Assembly (NCBI RefSeq): GCF_007672725.1
Contig: NZ_VDTC01000010.1
Coordinates: 1 to 64,000, forward strand
DNA from: Corynebacterium aurimucosum ATCC 700975
GTDB taxonomy: Bacteria > Actinomycetota > Actinomycetes > Mycobacteriales > Mycobacteriaceae
DNA length: 64,000 nt
Direction: 5' to 3'
Positions 19,542 to 28,092 of this stretch are shown piece after piece. Within the stretch, counting starts at the first letter, position 1, and each line of letters starts with the position of its first letter. Below the pieces are notes generated by a model that saw only the letters and a program-made list of their open reading frames with translations, ran no database searches and was not told the DNA's origin. The position numbers and the translations under genes were made by a program.

Positions 19542-20213
19542 ATGGACTTTATCCACAACCTCACGTCTTATATGGACGCAGCCACCTTGCTCGAAGCCTT
19601 TGGGCCCTGGGTCATCGGTGGTATAGCCCTTGTCGTCTTCATCGAGTCCGGTGTGCTCTTCCCATTTCTTCCGGGAGATTCACTACTCGTGACTGCCGCG
19701 ATTCTGCGCCATGAGCTCCAGGTCTCCCTGTGGGTACTCATTGCTGTAGGCATGATCGCCGCGATAGCTGGTGACCAGATGGGGTACTGGATTGGGCACC
19801 GCTTTGGCCGTGGCCTGTTTAAGAAGGACGCACGGCTTCTCAAACTGGAGTATCTCAACACCGCCGAGGACTTCTTCCGCAAGCACGGCCCGCTTGCACT
19901 AGTGCTCGGACGATTCGTCCCAATCGTGCGCACCTTCATTCCGGTAGCCGCCGGCACGGCGGGAATGCGGTACAAGAAGTTCATTGGATGGAATGTCAGC
20001 GGCGCAGTCGCTTGGGTGCTCTCCATGAACCTCGTTGGTGTCTTTCTAGGAAACATTCCAGGCATTGCTGACTCGATTGAGAAGATTATGCTGCTTATCA
20101 TCGCGTTGTCGGTGGCGCCTATCGTCATCAAGGGCCTGCATAGCTACATCACGTCGAAGAAGAAGGCTACGGTAGTAGAAGAAACGGAGCCTACTGCGGA
20201 ATCGCGCGCATAG
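19542..20213 (+). CDS. DedA family membrane protein
   Basis: A 223-aa DedA (VTT domain) inner-membrane protein. The family motifs are visible: ESGVLFPFLPGDSLL near residue 35, GDQMGYWIGHRFGRGLF near 80, and LGRFVPIVRTFIPVAAGTAGM near 125, including the conserved arginines. C-terminal helices and a Lys/Glu-rich tail follow. DedA proteins support membrane homeostasis and lipid carrier recycling. The ATG at 19542 has GGAG five bases upstream. The stop codon is formed at the junction with an inserted element: the first base of that element supplies the G of TAG, and the original stop is still present after the element. Confidence 0.9.
   Translation: MDFIHNLTSYMDAATLLEAFGPWVIGGIALVVFIESGVLFPFLPGDSLLVTAAILRHELQVSLWVLIAVGMIAAIAGDQMGYWIGHRFGRGLFKKDARLLKLEYLNTAEDFFRKHGPLALVLGRFVPIVRTFIPVAAGTAGMRYKKFIGWNVSGAVAWVLSMNLVGVFLGNIPGIADSIEKIMLLIIALSVAPIVIKGLHSYITSKKKATVVEETEPTAESRA
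20205..20212 (+). repeat. Left 8-bp target-site duplication
   Basis: CGCGCATA occurs here and again at 20668-20675, exactly outside the terminal inverted repeats of the element between them. Confidence 0.75.
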
Positions 20214-20404
20214 GCTTAAGGGACATTTCGTGTGGATAGATCGATGTGGATTACTGGAGCAGCCTGGGATAATGCCTTGATCTTGATTTGGAATCGGTTC
20301 CAACGGCCCGATCTTTGAAATCAACACCGGATAACACTAGGTCTGTGGTAGGTAAGCCGCAGCTGGTGCAGTTAGGTCAATTCCTATGGCGACTTCGGCG
20401 CTGA

Positions 20405-20605
20405 AGCCCTTGCACATCCATTGGGGCTAGCCAGGCATCAAGACTTCGGGCGCAATTAGGGAGAGCGGCATACGCGGCCTGGACAAAAGAAGAACTCAAA
20501 CGACGCGGCCACCCAGACGGGCGACCTGCCACATTCGACACCCACATCGACAACGAATGGAACCCCAGCTTAGGCATAAGAAAAGGCTGGGCCGGACGCT
20601 CCTAA
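20405..20605 (+). pseudogene. Reading-frame remnant inside mobile element
   Basis: A 66-codon open stretch without a start codon ends at the TAA at 20603-20605, with an in-frame stop just before it at 20402. The translated tail contains TKEELKRRGHPDGRPATFD and ends in GIRKGWAGRS. The basic, polar sequence could be the C-terminus of a mobile-element protein, but I recognise no family. Codon use is consistent with a decayed gene. Confidence 0.4.
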
Positions 20606-20665
20606 ATCCACACGAAATGTCCCTTAGTGCGACACGCCGCAAATCCACACGAAATGTCCCTTAAG
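20604..20665 (+). repeat. Direct 23-bp repeats at right end of element
   Basis: The sequence AAATCCACACGAAATGTCCC plus TTA occurs at 20604-20626 and again at 20641-20663, a 37-bp period. The reverse complement of the same word forms the left end of the element. Confidence 0.8.
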
Positions 20666-20667
20666 CC

Positions 20668-20675
20668 CGCGCATA
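20668..20675 (+). repeat. Right 8-bp target-site duplication
   Basis: This is the second copy of CGCGCATA. The following G completes the original dedA stop codon TAG, showing the pre-insertion reading. Confidence 0.75.
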
Positions 20676-20696
20676 GACCCTAGCCGCATGAAGAAG

Positions 20697-20742
20697 GCCC
20701 CGCGCCTCACACCATCCTCTCTGAGGGTGTGGAGCGCGGGGC
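20697..20742. terminator. Strong hairpin terminator between dedA and tRNA-Leu
   Basis: GCCCCGCGC (20697-20705) pairs with GCGCGGGGC (20734-20742), extended by inner pairing of CACACC with GGTGTG. On the minus strand it follows tRNA-Leu by 9 nt; on the plus strand it would have ended dedA before the element inserted. Confidence 0.7.
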
Positions 20743-20751
20743 TTCGGTCTG

Positions 20752-20837
20752 TGCCCGAGGGGGGACTTGAACCCCCACGTCCGTTAATAGGACACTAGCA
20801 CCTCAAGCTAGCGCGTCTGCCATTCCGCCACCCGGGC
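20752..20837 (-). tRNA. tRNA-Leu(GAG)
   Basis: On the minus strand the 86-nt sequence starts GCCCGGGTGGCGGAATGG, has the anticodon stem CTAGC/GCTAG with loop TTGAGGT (anticodon GAG), a long variable arm as expected for a class II tRNA, and the T arm GGGGGTTCAAGTCCCC. The acceptor stem GCCCGGG pairs with CTCGGGC, and the discriminator base is A73. CCA is not encoded. It reads CUC and CUU leucine codons. Confidence 0.95.
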
Positions 20838-21047
20838 TAGGGTGTTTGTTCAGCCTCTCGGCTGGGCACTCGCATACTGTATCCCGAACCGGCATAACTT
20901 CACAAATCGCCACCTCAGAGCGGGTTTTCACTGGGTTCTTAAACGAGGAAAACACAACGATGAAAGTTGCGTATCCACTGCCACCTCCTGAGACAGCTGG
21001 GTAGTAAGCGACAACGCGGCAGATAGCTTTCCGGTAGAAATGGATTT

Positions 21048-21611
21048 ATGACTAGCAACACTTCACATTCCACTGCGAACTACGCCACCGACTCCCGTTT
21101 CCCCGGCCCAGACCCCTATGCACCGTTGGGGGATGTCCCAGCTTTTACCGTGACCTCGTCCGATATCGAGGAGGGAGCGGAGATCGCAGAGCGCTTCCGC
21201 GCACCTGAAAATGTCTCGCCCCAGCTGTCGTGGTCGGATGTGCCCGAAGTGACCAAGTCCTTTGCCGTCACGTGCTTTGATCCTGACGCGCCGACGGGGT
21301 CCGGCTTCTGGCACTGGGCTGCCTTCAACATCCCGGCCGACGTACGCGAGCTCCCCACAGGTGCAGGGGCCGCTGAGGATCTCGGACTCGAAGGCGTTAT
21401 CAGCTTGCGCGGTGACTCTGGCCAGCGCGTCTATTATGGCCCCCAGCCGCCTGCAGGTCACGCCCCGCACCGCTACCTCTTCGCCGTACACGCCGTCGAC
21501 GTCGAACGCCTCGAAATCGACCCGGAGGCAACACCTACGGTCCTCGGCTTCAACCTTTATTTCCACACCCTCGGGCGCGCGATTACCTGGGGCTGGTACG
21601 AGGCCCACTAA
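21048..21611 (+). CDS. YbhB/YbcL (PEBP) family protein
   Basis: A 187-aa cytosolic protein of the phosphatidylethanolamine-binding / Raf-kinase-inhibitor-like family. The anion-binding pocket motif is visible as CFDPDAPTGSGFWHWAAFNIP (about residues 76-96), with GPQPPAGHAPHRYLFAVHAVD following and a C-terminal GWYEAH. Bacterial members have no settled role. The ATG at 21048 is preceded by a TAGAAA hexamer 7 nt upstream, so the mRNA may be leaderless. Its position next to pyrD and a lipoprotein gene matches the order recalled for M. tuberculosis Rv2140c-Rv2138. Confidence 0.9.
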   Translation: MTSNTSHSTANYATDSRFPGPDPYAPLGDVPAFTVTSSDIEEGAEIAERFRAPENVSPQLSWSDVPEVTKSFAVTCFDPDAPTGSGFWHWAAFNIPADVRELPTGAGAAEDLGLEGVISLRGDSGQRVYYGPQPPAGHAPHRYLFAVHAVDVERLEIDPEATPTVLGFNLYFHTLGRAITWGWYEAH

Positions 21612-21634
21612 GCGGCCCAATTACACTTATCACA

Positions 21635-22030
21635 ATGAGTAAGAACCCGGACATCCCTCCCACATCCGACGGAGTAGAAATCCCCGCCGCCCTGCGAGTG
21701 GGCGGCGCTTTCATGTTGGTGGCTGCCGTGTTAGCACTATTCGGGCTCGTGTCCATTTTCACCGACGGATGGGGCGCCACCTTCGAATGGACGTGGCGCC
21801 GCCTCGCCATCGTTGGTGCGGCCCTCCTCGTCGGCGCATTCAGTACCCAACGCCGCGATCAGCGTGGTAGCCGCGAACAAATCATTGCGCTGATTCTCGC
21901 GCTAGTGCTTATCATCGCCAGCCGCGCGCTGCCTAGTACGGTCCTCACAACGATGGGCCAATACGTCGTCTTCCTCTACGCAGTGGCGGCAGGGCTGTGC
22001 GCGGTTATCATCCGCCGCACACTGCGCTAA
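21635..22030 (+). CDS. Hypothetical membrane protein, 131 aa
   Basis: A small protein with four probable transmembrane helices (about residues 21-43, 54-72, 82-99 and 104-124) and a basic C-terminus. I do not recognise a family. A -10 TACACT (21622-21627) lies exactly 7 nt before the ATG, so it probably has its own leaderless promoter despite being only 23 nt after the PEBP gene. It converges with pyrD, 45 nt apart. Confidence 0.75.
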   Translation: MSKNPDIPPTSDGVEIPAALRVGGAFMLVAAVLALFGLVSIFTDGWGATFEWTWRRLAIVGAALLVGAFSTQRRDQRGSREQIIALILALVLIIASRALPSTVLTTMGQYVVFLYAVAAGLCAVIIRRTLR

Positions 22031-22075
22031 ACGCTGAAGCGCTCCGTGCGGCTGGCCTGAAAGCTCTTCGCCGGG

Positions 22076-23188
22076 CTAGTCAATCCATTCAAGACCAGAG
22101 CCAATGGCCTCCGAGATATTGCTGAGGCGGTGAGCGTGGATCTGCTGGGCAATGCCGCGGTGGATGTCACGGATCCAATCCGGGCCGCCGTAAATCAAGC
22201 CGGTGTAGCCCTGCAACAGCGAAGCGCCTGCCGTGATGCGCTCCCATGCTTGCTCCGGGGTGGAGATTCCGCCCGCGGAAATGAGCACCAGGTCGTCTCC
22301 TACGCGGGCATAGAGGCGCTTGAGCACCTCTAAGGAACGCGCAGCCACCGGGGGACCCGACACGCCGCCTGCGCCCATGGCGGCAACCTCAGCGGATGGG
22401 GTCTTCAAACCCTCGCGAGAAATGGTGGTGTTGGTAGCCACGATTCCCGCCAGCCCCACGTCAACGGCCATATCCGCCACGGCATCAATGTCCTCATCGC
22501 TGAGGTCTGGGGCAATCTTGACCAAGACCGGCGAGGACGTCGATTCCACCACGGCTTCCATGATGGGGCGCAGCGATTCCACTGCCTGCAAGTCACGCAG
22601 CCCTGGGGTATTAGGGGAGGACACGTTGACCACAACGTAGTCGGCCAAATCCCCGAGAACTGATGCGCACTGACGGTAGTCATCCACCGCGCGCTCAGCC
22701 TCGGTGACCTTGTTCTTTCCGATATTGATGCCGATGACATCGTTGTAGCGGCGCTTCCGGAGGTTTCGTGCGGCCGCCAGCGCCCCTTCGTTATTGAAGC
22801 CCATGCGGTTGAGGATGGCCTTGTCTGCTTTGAGCCGGAACAACCGGGGAGCCGGGTTTCCCGGCTGCGCCTTCGGGGTGATGGTGCCCAGCTCCGCGTA
22901 CCCAAAGCCGATGGGGGACCAGACGTCGGCTGCCGCCGCGTTCTTGTCAAAGCCTGCTGCTAGACCCAGCGGGCGCGGAAAGTGCACCCCAAACACGTCT
23001 TGTTCAAGGACGGGATCGGTAACCGGCAAAGCTTTGCCTAGAGCTCGGTTGAAGGGGCCGGCCGATTGGAACACAGCCAACCCGCCGTTGATGATCCCGT
23101 GAATTCTTTCCGGGCTGAGCTTAAACATCCCCTTCAAGGCGGCTTGGTAAGCCACGTGGCGGGCGCGGTCAAGAGCGGAGTACTGCAT
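22076..23188 (-). CDS. pyrD: Dihydroorotate dehydrogenase (quinone), class 2
   Basis: A 370-aa FMN enzyme that oxidises dihydroorotate to orotate in pyrimidine synthesis and passes electrons to quinone at the membrane. The class 2 N-terminal extension is present (residues 1-60). [28 protein letters not shown], the catalytic-serine region [16 protein letters not shown] and the C-terminal FMN phosphate site ISAGGI are intact. The start ATG at 23188 has AAAGGA close by, with short spacing. It is the second gene after the LppL-like lipoprotein, 44 nt apart and in the same direction. Confidence 0.95.
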   Translation of the reverse strand: MQYSALDRARHVAYQAALKGMFKLSPERIHGIINGGLAVFQSAGPFNRALGKALPVTDPVLEQDVFGVHFPRPLGLAAGFDKNAAAADVWSPIGFGYAELGTITPKAQPGNPAPRLFRLKADKAILNRMGFNNEGALAAARNLRKRRYNDVIGINIGKNKVTEAERAVDDYRQCASVLGDLADYVVVNVSSPNTPGLRDLQAVESLRPIMEAVVESTSSPVLVKIAPDLSDEDIDAVADMAVDVGLAGIVATNTTISREGLKTPSAEVAAMGAGGVSGPPVAARSLEVLKRLYARVGDDLVLISAGGISTPEQAWERITAGASLLQGYTGLIYGGPDWIRDIHRGIAQQIHAHRLSNISEAIGSGLEWID

Positions 23189-23232
23189 GCATTGTCCTTT
23201 GGAAAGTTAAGGCTGAAGGGGGGACTGAAATA

Positions 23233-24270
23233 CTAACGCGGGGATTTCTCGAGCTGTGGATCAGAAATGAATTGGAGCCCGTCGCCAGAAGCGGAGGCGG
23301 CGACGAGGGTGCCGTCGCCAAGCACGGCAACATTGCGCGCATCCGCCACCGTATCCATGGTGCCGACGTTCTCCGGGACACCCGCAGCGATGGTGTAGGC
23401 GTGGAGGAGGTTGTTGTCTGTAGTTGTCGCCCACGCTAGCTTGCGCCCGGCGTCCCAAGCCACACCCCACGGCGTGCCATCGGTATTGCCGTACTGGTGC
23501 AAGCGGATGACGTCGCTGGCGGTATAGATGGCAATGCGCTTGCCGACGGTATCCGAAGCCACAACCACGGCGCCCTCGCCGCCTGCGATCTGACCTACAC
23601 CTTGGCCCACGCGAAGGCGTCCGCCTGCACGCTCCTTCTCCCAATCCAACGATTGAATCGTGGAGTCCTCCCTCAAGACACGGACGATGCCGTCGGCGCC
23701 ATCCGGATTAGGCACGGAGATGAGCTGATCCGAGCCTGCTTCCACAGTGATGCCGGTAGTGCGTTCGCCGTCTAGGTACGCGCCGATGGTGGTGGAGTCC
23801 TTCGAGCCAACGAAGACTTCGCCACTGGAGGCTTCCGCAGCCACCGTCACCGGTTGCTCCTCTTCCACAGCCAATTCCTGCGGGGAATCCGGCTTGAGCG
23901 GATCAATGAGCATAACTCTATCCCCGCACGCTAGAAGGAAGTGCTTCTCAGAAGCGGTGAGGTCACCACATTTCTCGTCCACGGTAACCTGCGTGGACTT
24001 TTTGCCTTCAAAGTCCGCAGCTGAACCTACCGCGAGCGAGTCCTCGGTGCGCACGGCGAGGATGTCGCCGACGGCTGCGAGGTCTGTCGCTGCATCGAAT
24101 GGCACGACGGTACCCACCGGCTTCTCGGATGCCGGGGAGGATGCGGGCTCGGCCTTGCCATAGACCGCCGAGTCGGGGTCCCCGCCAACCCCGACCGTGG
24201 GATTACAGGCGGCAAGCGCGCATGCGCTGGAAAGGAGGGCAAAAGAAAGCAGGACTCGACGCGTTTTCAC
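23233..24270 (-). CDS. LppL-like beta-propeller lipoprotein
   Basis: A 345-aa exported lipoprotein. The signal peptide ends in the lipobox LAAC, with the lipidated Cys22. The rest is a series of about 40-residue beta units (for example VAWDAGRKLAWATTTDNNLLHAYTI and ARNVAVLGDGTLVAASASGDGL) typical of a beta-propeller of the NHL/PQQ type. Its place next to pyrD matches LppL (Rv2138) of M. tuberculosis. A ligand or partner is unknown. It starts at GTG 24270; a -10 TAGGAT (24284-24279) lies 8 nt upstream, so a leaderless mRNA is likely. It is divergent from uppP with about 96 bp between. Confidence 0.85.
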   Translation of the reverse strand: MKTRRVLLSFALLSSACALAACNPTVGVGGDPDSAVYGKAEPASSPASEKPVGTVVPFDAATDLAAVGDILAVRTEDSLAVGSAADFEGKKSTQVTVDEKCGDLTASEKHFLLACGDRVMLIDPLKPDSPQELAVEEEQPVTVAAEASSGEVFVGSKDSTTIGAYLDGERTTGITVEAGSDQLISVPNPDGADGIVRVLREDSTIQSLDWEKERAGGRLRVGQGVGQIAGGEGAVVVASDTVGKRIAIYTASDVIRLHQYGNTDGTPWGVAWDAGRKLAWATTTDNNLLHAYTIAAGVPENVGTMDTVADARNVAVLGDGTLVAASASGDGLQFISDPQLEKSPR

Positions 24271-24366
24271 GATCCCTCATCCTAGCAGCCAGCGTGGTGG
24301 AAACAGGAAGCGATGGGACTCCCGAGTAGGCTATCGCGGGTGACTATAACAGCTACAACTGAAGCC

Positions 24367-25191
24367 ATGACATGGCTGCAGGTCATCGTCCTGTCTCTTG
24401 TCCAAGGCCTCACCGAATTCCTGCCCGTGAGCTCGTCCGGGCACTTGCGCATTGTCTCCACTCTTTTCTGGGGACAGGATGCCGGTGCTTCCTTCACCGC
24501 TGTCATCCAGCTGGGCACCGAGCTGGCGGTGATCGTCTACTTCGCAGGGATGATTTGGCAGATCCTGAAAGGCTGGTGCGTGGGTCTCGTACATAAGGAC
24601 CAGCGCGGTCAGGATTATCGAATGGGTTGGATGGTCATCGTTGGCTCAATCCCGATTGGCATCCTGGGAGTGCTGGGGAAAGACCTGATTAGGGATAATC
24701 TGCGCAACCTATGGATTACTGCTTCCATGCTCGTCCTGTTTTCCTTTGTGTTCATCCTGGCAGAGCGCGTGGGTAAGAAAACCCGCGGCTTCGACGAGCT
24801 CACGATGCGCGATGCCATCGTTATGGGACTATGCCAATGCCTAGCACTCATCCCTGGCGTCTCACGCTCCGGCGGCACCATCTCCGGTGGCCTCTTCCTC
24901 GGCCTCGACCGTGAGGTGGCCACGCGCTTTAGCTTTCTTTTGGCTATTCCGGCGGTGATGGCCTCGGGGCTGTTTTCGCTTGGCGACGCCTTCGGTCCCA
25001 CCGTGGGACAATCCGCCACCGGCGCCCAATTACTCGTTGGCACGCTCATCGCCTTCGTTGTGGGCTATGCATCTATCGCCTGGCTGCTGAAGTTCGTGGG
25101 CAGCCACTCCTTCGAGTGGTTCGCCGCTTACCGCATCCCCGTCGGCCTGATCGTCATGCTCTTGCTGGGACTTGGCGTGCTGGCCGCGTAG
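24367..25191 (+). CDS. uppP: Undecaprenyl-diphosphatase UppP (BacA)
   Basis: A 274-aa integral membrane enzyme that dephosphorylates undecaprenyl diphosphate to recycle the lipid carrier of cell-wall synthesis. Both signature regions are intact: [17 protein letters not shown] at residues 8-24 (with the catalytic Glu and Ser) and [20 protein letters not shown] in the middle. About eight hydrophobic helices are visible. The ATG at 24367 is preferred over an upstream GTG/ATG because the protein family begins there and a -10 TACAAC (24354-24359) lies 7 nt upstream. It is followed by mshC, an order close to that of Rv2136c and Rv2130c. Confidence 0.95.
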   Translation: MTWLQVIVLSLVQGLTEFLPVSSSGHLRIVSTLFWGQDAGASFTAVIQLGTELAVIVYFAGMIWQILKGWCVGLVHKDQRGQDYRMGWMVIVGSIPIGILGVLGKDLIRDNLRNLWITASMLVLFSFVFILAERVGKKTRGFDELTMRDAIVMGLCQCLALIPGVSRSGGTISGGLFLGLDREVATRFSFLLAIPAVMASGLFSLGDAFGPTVGQSATGAQLLVGTLIAFVVGYASIAWLLKFVGSHSFEWFAAYRIPVGLIVMLLLGLGVLAA

Positions 25192-25288
25192 GAGGTGAAG
25201 AGGCCCAGCCCCGCAGCACCCTGCGATACACAGCCATGTGCCCGGCCATGCGCCCGCGTCGGAGGCAGCACACGTTAGGATTGTGGGC

Positions 25289-26533
25289 ATGCAATCTTGG
25301 CCTGTCCCGCACATCGATTCCGTCCCTGGCGCCCCGTCGCCGCTTCACCTCTATGACTCCGCTGATGAAGCGGTCAAGAAGCTCGACATCAGTGGGGAGA
25401 CTGCCACCATGTACGTCTGTGGCATCACCCCATATGATTCGACCCACCTGGGCCACGCCGCGACCTATCTGACCTTTGATCTGATTTACCGCCAGCTGCT
25501 GGATAACGGCTACAAGGTGAATTACGCCCAGAACATCACCGATGTGGATGATCCGCTCTTCGAGCGCGCGGAGCGCGATGGCGTGGATTGGCGCGAGTTG
25601 GGGACCTCCCAAATCAACCTTTTCCGCTCAGACATGGAGCTGCTCTCCGTGTTTCCTCCGCAGCACTTCGTTGGGGCGATGGAAGCCATCGACGAGATTA
25701 CGGAGATGGTGCAGGCGCTTCTCGACGCAGGTGCGGCCTACGTCGTCGATGACCCCGACTATCCGGACGTCTACGCATCCATCGAGGCCACGAAGAACTT
25801 CGGCTACGAGTCGAATTACTCCCGCGAGCAAATGGAGACCTTCTTTGCCGAGCGCGGTGGCGACCCTGATCGCCCCGGCAAGCGCGATCCTCTTGACGCT
25901 CTGATTTGGCGCGCGCACCGTGAAGGCGAACCGGCCTGGGATTCGCCTTTTGGGCCGGGCCGCCCTGGATGGCACATTGAGTGCTCCGCCATCGCAACCA
26001 ACCGGCTTGGCTCCAGCTTCGATATTCAAGGCGGCGGTTCGGACCTGAAGTTCCCGCACCACGAATTCTCCGCAGCGCACGCAGAAGCAGCGCTCGGCGT
26101 GGAGCGCATGGCGCAGTCCTATGTACACACCGGCATGATCGGCTTGGACGGAACCAAGATGTCCAAGTCTTTGGGCAACCTCGTGTTCGTCCACAAGCTC
26201 GTGGAGGCGGGCGTCGATCCCTCAGCGATTCGCTTGGGTGTCTTCGCCGGCCACTACCGTGCCGACCGCGACTGGTCAGATGACGTTTTGCGCACTGCGC
26301 AGGAGCGACTCCAGCGATGGCGCGAAGCTTTAAGCCATCCGGGCACGGTGGAGGAGGTCAAGGAAGTCATTCAGCACCTGCGGTTGGCGTTGGCTGATGA
26401 TCTCGATACTCCGCGCGCCATTGCGGTTCTCGATGAATGGGCGAAGAAGGCTCCAGAATCCGGGGAAGCAACAGAAGAGGCATCCGATTTGCTGCGCACC
26501 GCAGTTAATTCCTTGCTGGGCGTGCGCCTCTAG
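25289..26533 (+). CDS. mshC: Mycothiol ligase MshC
   Basis: A 414-aa class I cysteinyl-tRNA-synthetase-like enzyme that joins cysteine to glucosaminyl-inositol with ATP in mycothiol synthesis. The HIGH-type motif [10 protein letters not shown] (residues 51-60) and KMSKS (290-294) are both present, and Cys44 in [10 protein letters not shown] plus C and H residues in GWHIECSAI and [12 protein letters not shown] are zinc ligands. It lacks the tRNA-binding C-terminal domain of true CysS, in line with its length. The ATG at 25289 is 7 nt after a -10 TAGGAT (25276-25281), so it probably has a leaderless transcript separate from uppP. Confidence 0.94.
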   Translation: MQSWPVPHIDSVPGAPSPLHLYDSADEAVKKLDISGETATMYVCGITPYDSTHLGHAATYLTFDLIYRQLLDNGYKVNYAQNITDVDDPLFERAERDGVDWRELGTSQINLFRSDMELLSVFPPQHFVGAMEAIDEITEMVQALLDAGAAYVVDDPDYPDVYASIEATKNFGYESNYSREQMETFFAERGGDPDRPGKRDPLDALIWRAHREGEPAWDSPFGPGRPGWHIECSAIATNRLGSSFDIQGGGSDLKFPHHEFSAAHAEAALGVERMAQSYVHTGMIGLDGTKMSKSLGNLVFVHKLVEAGVDPSAIRLGVFAGHYRADRDWSDDVLRTAQERLQRWREALSHPGTVEEVKEVIQHLRLALADDLDTPRAIAVLDEWAKKAPESGEATEEASDLLRTAVNSLLGVRL

Positions 26534-26557
26534 GTAACTTCAGGCATGATTTAGCTC

Positions 26558-26941
26558 ATGACGATTCGTGCAGAATTCCAGCCCACCGTTGATGAGTTCA
26601 TGTCCAACCTACAGTCCTTCGCTACCGGGGATTACCTCAAGGAAGAAGAAAAGGAATTCTGGGAGGCCCCGTTTGATGCCGCGGTACTCCCACGCCTTCG
26701 CACTATCTTGGAGTCCTTCCTCGACGATATGGATAAGCTTCCGGATGACCCTGAAGGGTCACTCCTGAGCGCCGCGGTACGCCCCACCGTGGACAAGCTC
26801 GCGGCCTTCAACCAAGAAAACGCAGATGCAGTGCTGGAACCGGAGGAGAAGGAAGAGCTCACAGAGCTTATTCACTCCGCCTCTGCGGCAACCGGTGCGG
26901 ACGATGAGGCGCTCGCGCAGCTTCCGGAGCTGGACTTCTAA
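26558..26941 (+). CDS. Hypothetical acidic protein, 127 aa
   Basis: A small, strongly acidic, all-helical soluble protein (Glu/Asp/Leu-rich, for example DDMDKLPDDPEGSLL and LEPEEKEELTELIHSAS). I do not recognise a family. It lies 24 nt after mshC and its stop codon abuts the start of the HAD gene, so mshC, this gene and the HAD gene are probably one transcript. A role linked to either neighbour is only inferred from order. Confidence 0.75.
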   Translation: MTIRAEFQPTVDEFMSNLQSFATGDYLKEEEKEFWEAPFDAAVLPRLRTILESFLDDMDKLPDDPEGSLLSAAVRPTVDKLAAFNQENADAVLEPEEKEELTELIHSASAATGADDEALAQLPELDF

Positions 26942-27667
26942 TTGACTGACCACGCAAATTCCGCTTTCACTACCCGTCCAGCAGCAATCTTTTGGGATAT
27001 GGACGGCACACTGACCAACTCCGAGCCCCTGTGGGAAGAGGCCACTTTTTATCTCTCTGAAACACTAGGGCGCCGGTTAACACCCACGGAGCGCTTAGCC
27101 ACGGTTGGCGCTACCTTCGAAGACACACTCAGCATCTGTGCGCACAAAGCAGGCGTTACGCTTCAGCCAGGAGATAACGAACGCTATCGTGCGCTCATGT
27201 TCGATTACGTCAGGTCCCTTTTTGCCCAACACCTGGAGATTTTCCCGGGGATTCCCGAGCTGCTCGACGAACTCAAGGGCCTGGGAATGCCGATGATCGT
27301 GACCACAAACACGGAACGATATGTGGCTGATTCCGCGATTGCGGCCTTAGGCCGCGAGTACTTCGTCGACACGATTTGCGGTGACGAAGTACCCCAAGGC
27401 AAACCTGCCCCCGATATGTATATCGAGGCGGCGCGTCGAGTGGGTGCCGATCCACGGGACTGCCTTGTATTTGAAGACTCTGCGGCAGGTATGCGCGCGG
27501 CTGTCGACGCCGGGTGCACCGTCATCGGACTGCCGGAGGGAGACCACGTCGCGGCGCCCGAGCAAGCCACCGAAATTACTGACCTCCGGGGCTCTGCTCA
27601 CCGTCATCTGAAGGGGGCGACGGCGGCCAATGTTCACGAGTGGTTTAGCCGGTTGCGCGCCGACTAG
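26942..27667 (+). CDS. HAD-superfamily hydrolase
   Basis: A 241-aa haloacid-dehalogenase-type phosphatase, beta-phosphoglucomutase-like subfamily I. Motif I is DMDGT (about residues 19-23, nucleophile Asp first), motif II is TTNT, the Lys is in GKPAPDMY, and motif IV is FEDSAAG. The helical cap lies between residues 30 and 90. Substrate cannot be read from the sequence; phosphosugars are common. The start is a TTG directly after the previous stop codon (TAATTG), with GGAG about 12 nt upstream; this start is less certain than the rest. Confidence 0.85.
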   Translation: MTDHANSAFTTRPAAIFWDMDGTLTNSEPLWEEATFYLSETLGRRLTPTERLATVGATFEDTLSICAHKAGVTLQPGDNERYRALMFDYVRSLFAQHLEIFPGIPELLDELKGLGMPMIVTTNTERYVADSAIAALGREYFVDTICGDEVPQGKPAPDMYIEAARRVGADPRDCLVFEDSAAGMRAAVDAGCTVIGLPEGDHVAAPEQATEITDLRGSAHRHLKGATAANVHEWFSRLRAD

Positions 27668-27770
27668 ACGTACCGATTTCAGTTGCGCATCATGTCAGCC
27701 GGCTTTGCGTAACTGAGAATTTCGGCCGACTAGCAGAATTTTATGCAGCGGTGTGGAAGAATAAACCACC

Positions 27771-28034
27771 GTGAAGAATTTTGAGAGCCTATTTGAGGAA
27801 CTGTCCCAGAAGATCGCCGAACGCCCTGAGGGCTCCGGCACCGTGGAGTCTTTTGACAAAGGCATCCACCATCTGGGCAAGAAGATCATCGAAGAGGCTG
27901 GCGAAGTGTGGATCGCCGCGGAATACCAGTCTGATGAAGAGCTCGCTGAGGAGATGTCACAGCTGCTGTATTGGCTCCAGGTTATGGCCCATAAGCGTGG
28001 CCTGAAGCTCGAAGACATTTACACCTACCTTTAA
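27771..28034 (+). CDS. hisE: Phosphoribosyl-ATP pyrophosphatase HisE
   Basis: An 87-aa enzyme that hydrolyses phosphoribosyl-ATP to phosphoribosyl-AMP in histidine synthesis. It is an all-alpha NTP-pyrophosphatase (MazG-type) with the metal-binding motifs [15 protein letters not shown] (EExxE) and [19 protein letters not shown] (ExxD-type). It starts at GTG 27771 and is followed by hisG after 58 nt in the same direction, as in M. tuberculosis (Rv2122c-Rv2121c), so the two are probably co-transcribed. Confidence 0.95.
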   Translation: MKNFESLFEELSQKIAERPEGSGTVESFDKGIHHLGKKIIEEAGEVWIAAEYQSDEELAEEMSQLLYWLQVMAHKRGLKLEDIYTYL

Positions 28035-28092
28035 TCGGCCATAAAGCCGTCCCACCATTCACCGTATTCAGCGTAGAAAGCACCACACACTG

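Larger units (their letters stand above)
20213..20667. mobile_element. Degenerate insertion element / MITE remnant, 455 bp
   Basis: The ends are perfect 25-bp inverted repeats: left 20213-20237 begins GGCTTAAGGGACATTTCGTG, right 20643-20667 is its reverse complement. The unit is flanked by an 8-bp direct repeat CGCGCATA. Eight-base duplications are typical of IS256- and ISL3-type elements, and ends beginning GGCT occur in ISL3 elements, but I could not name it. An extra copy of the right end (20604-20626) lies 37 bp inside, so the right end was duplicated or two elements merged. Inside is only a broken reading frame, so it cannot move by itself. Confidence 0.75.
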
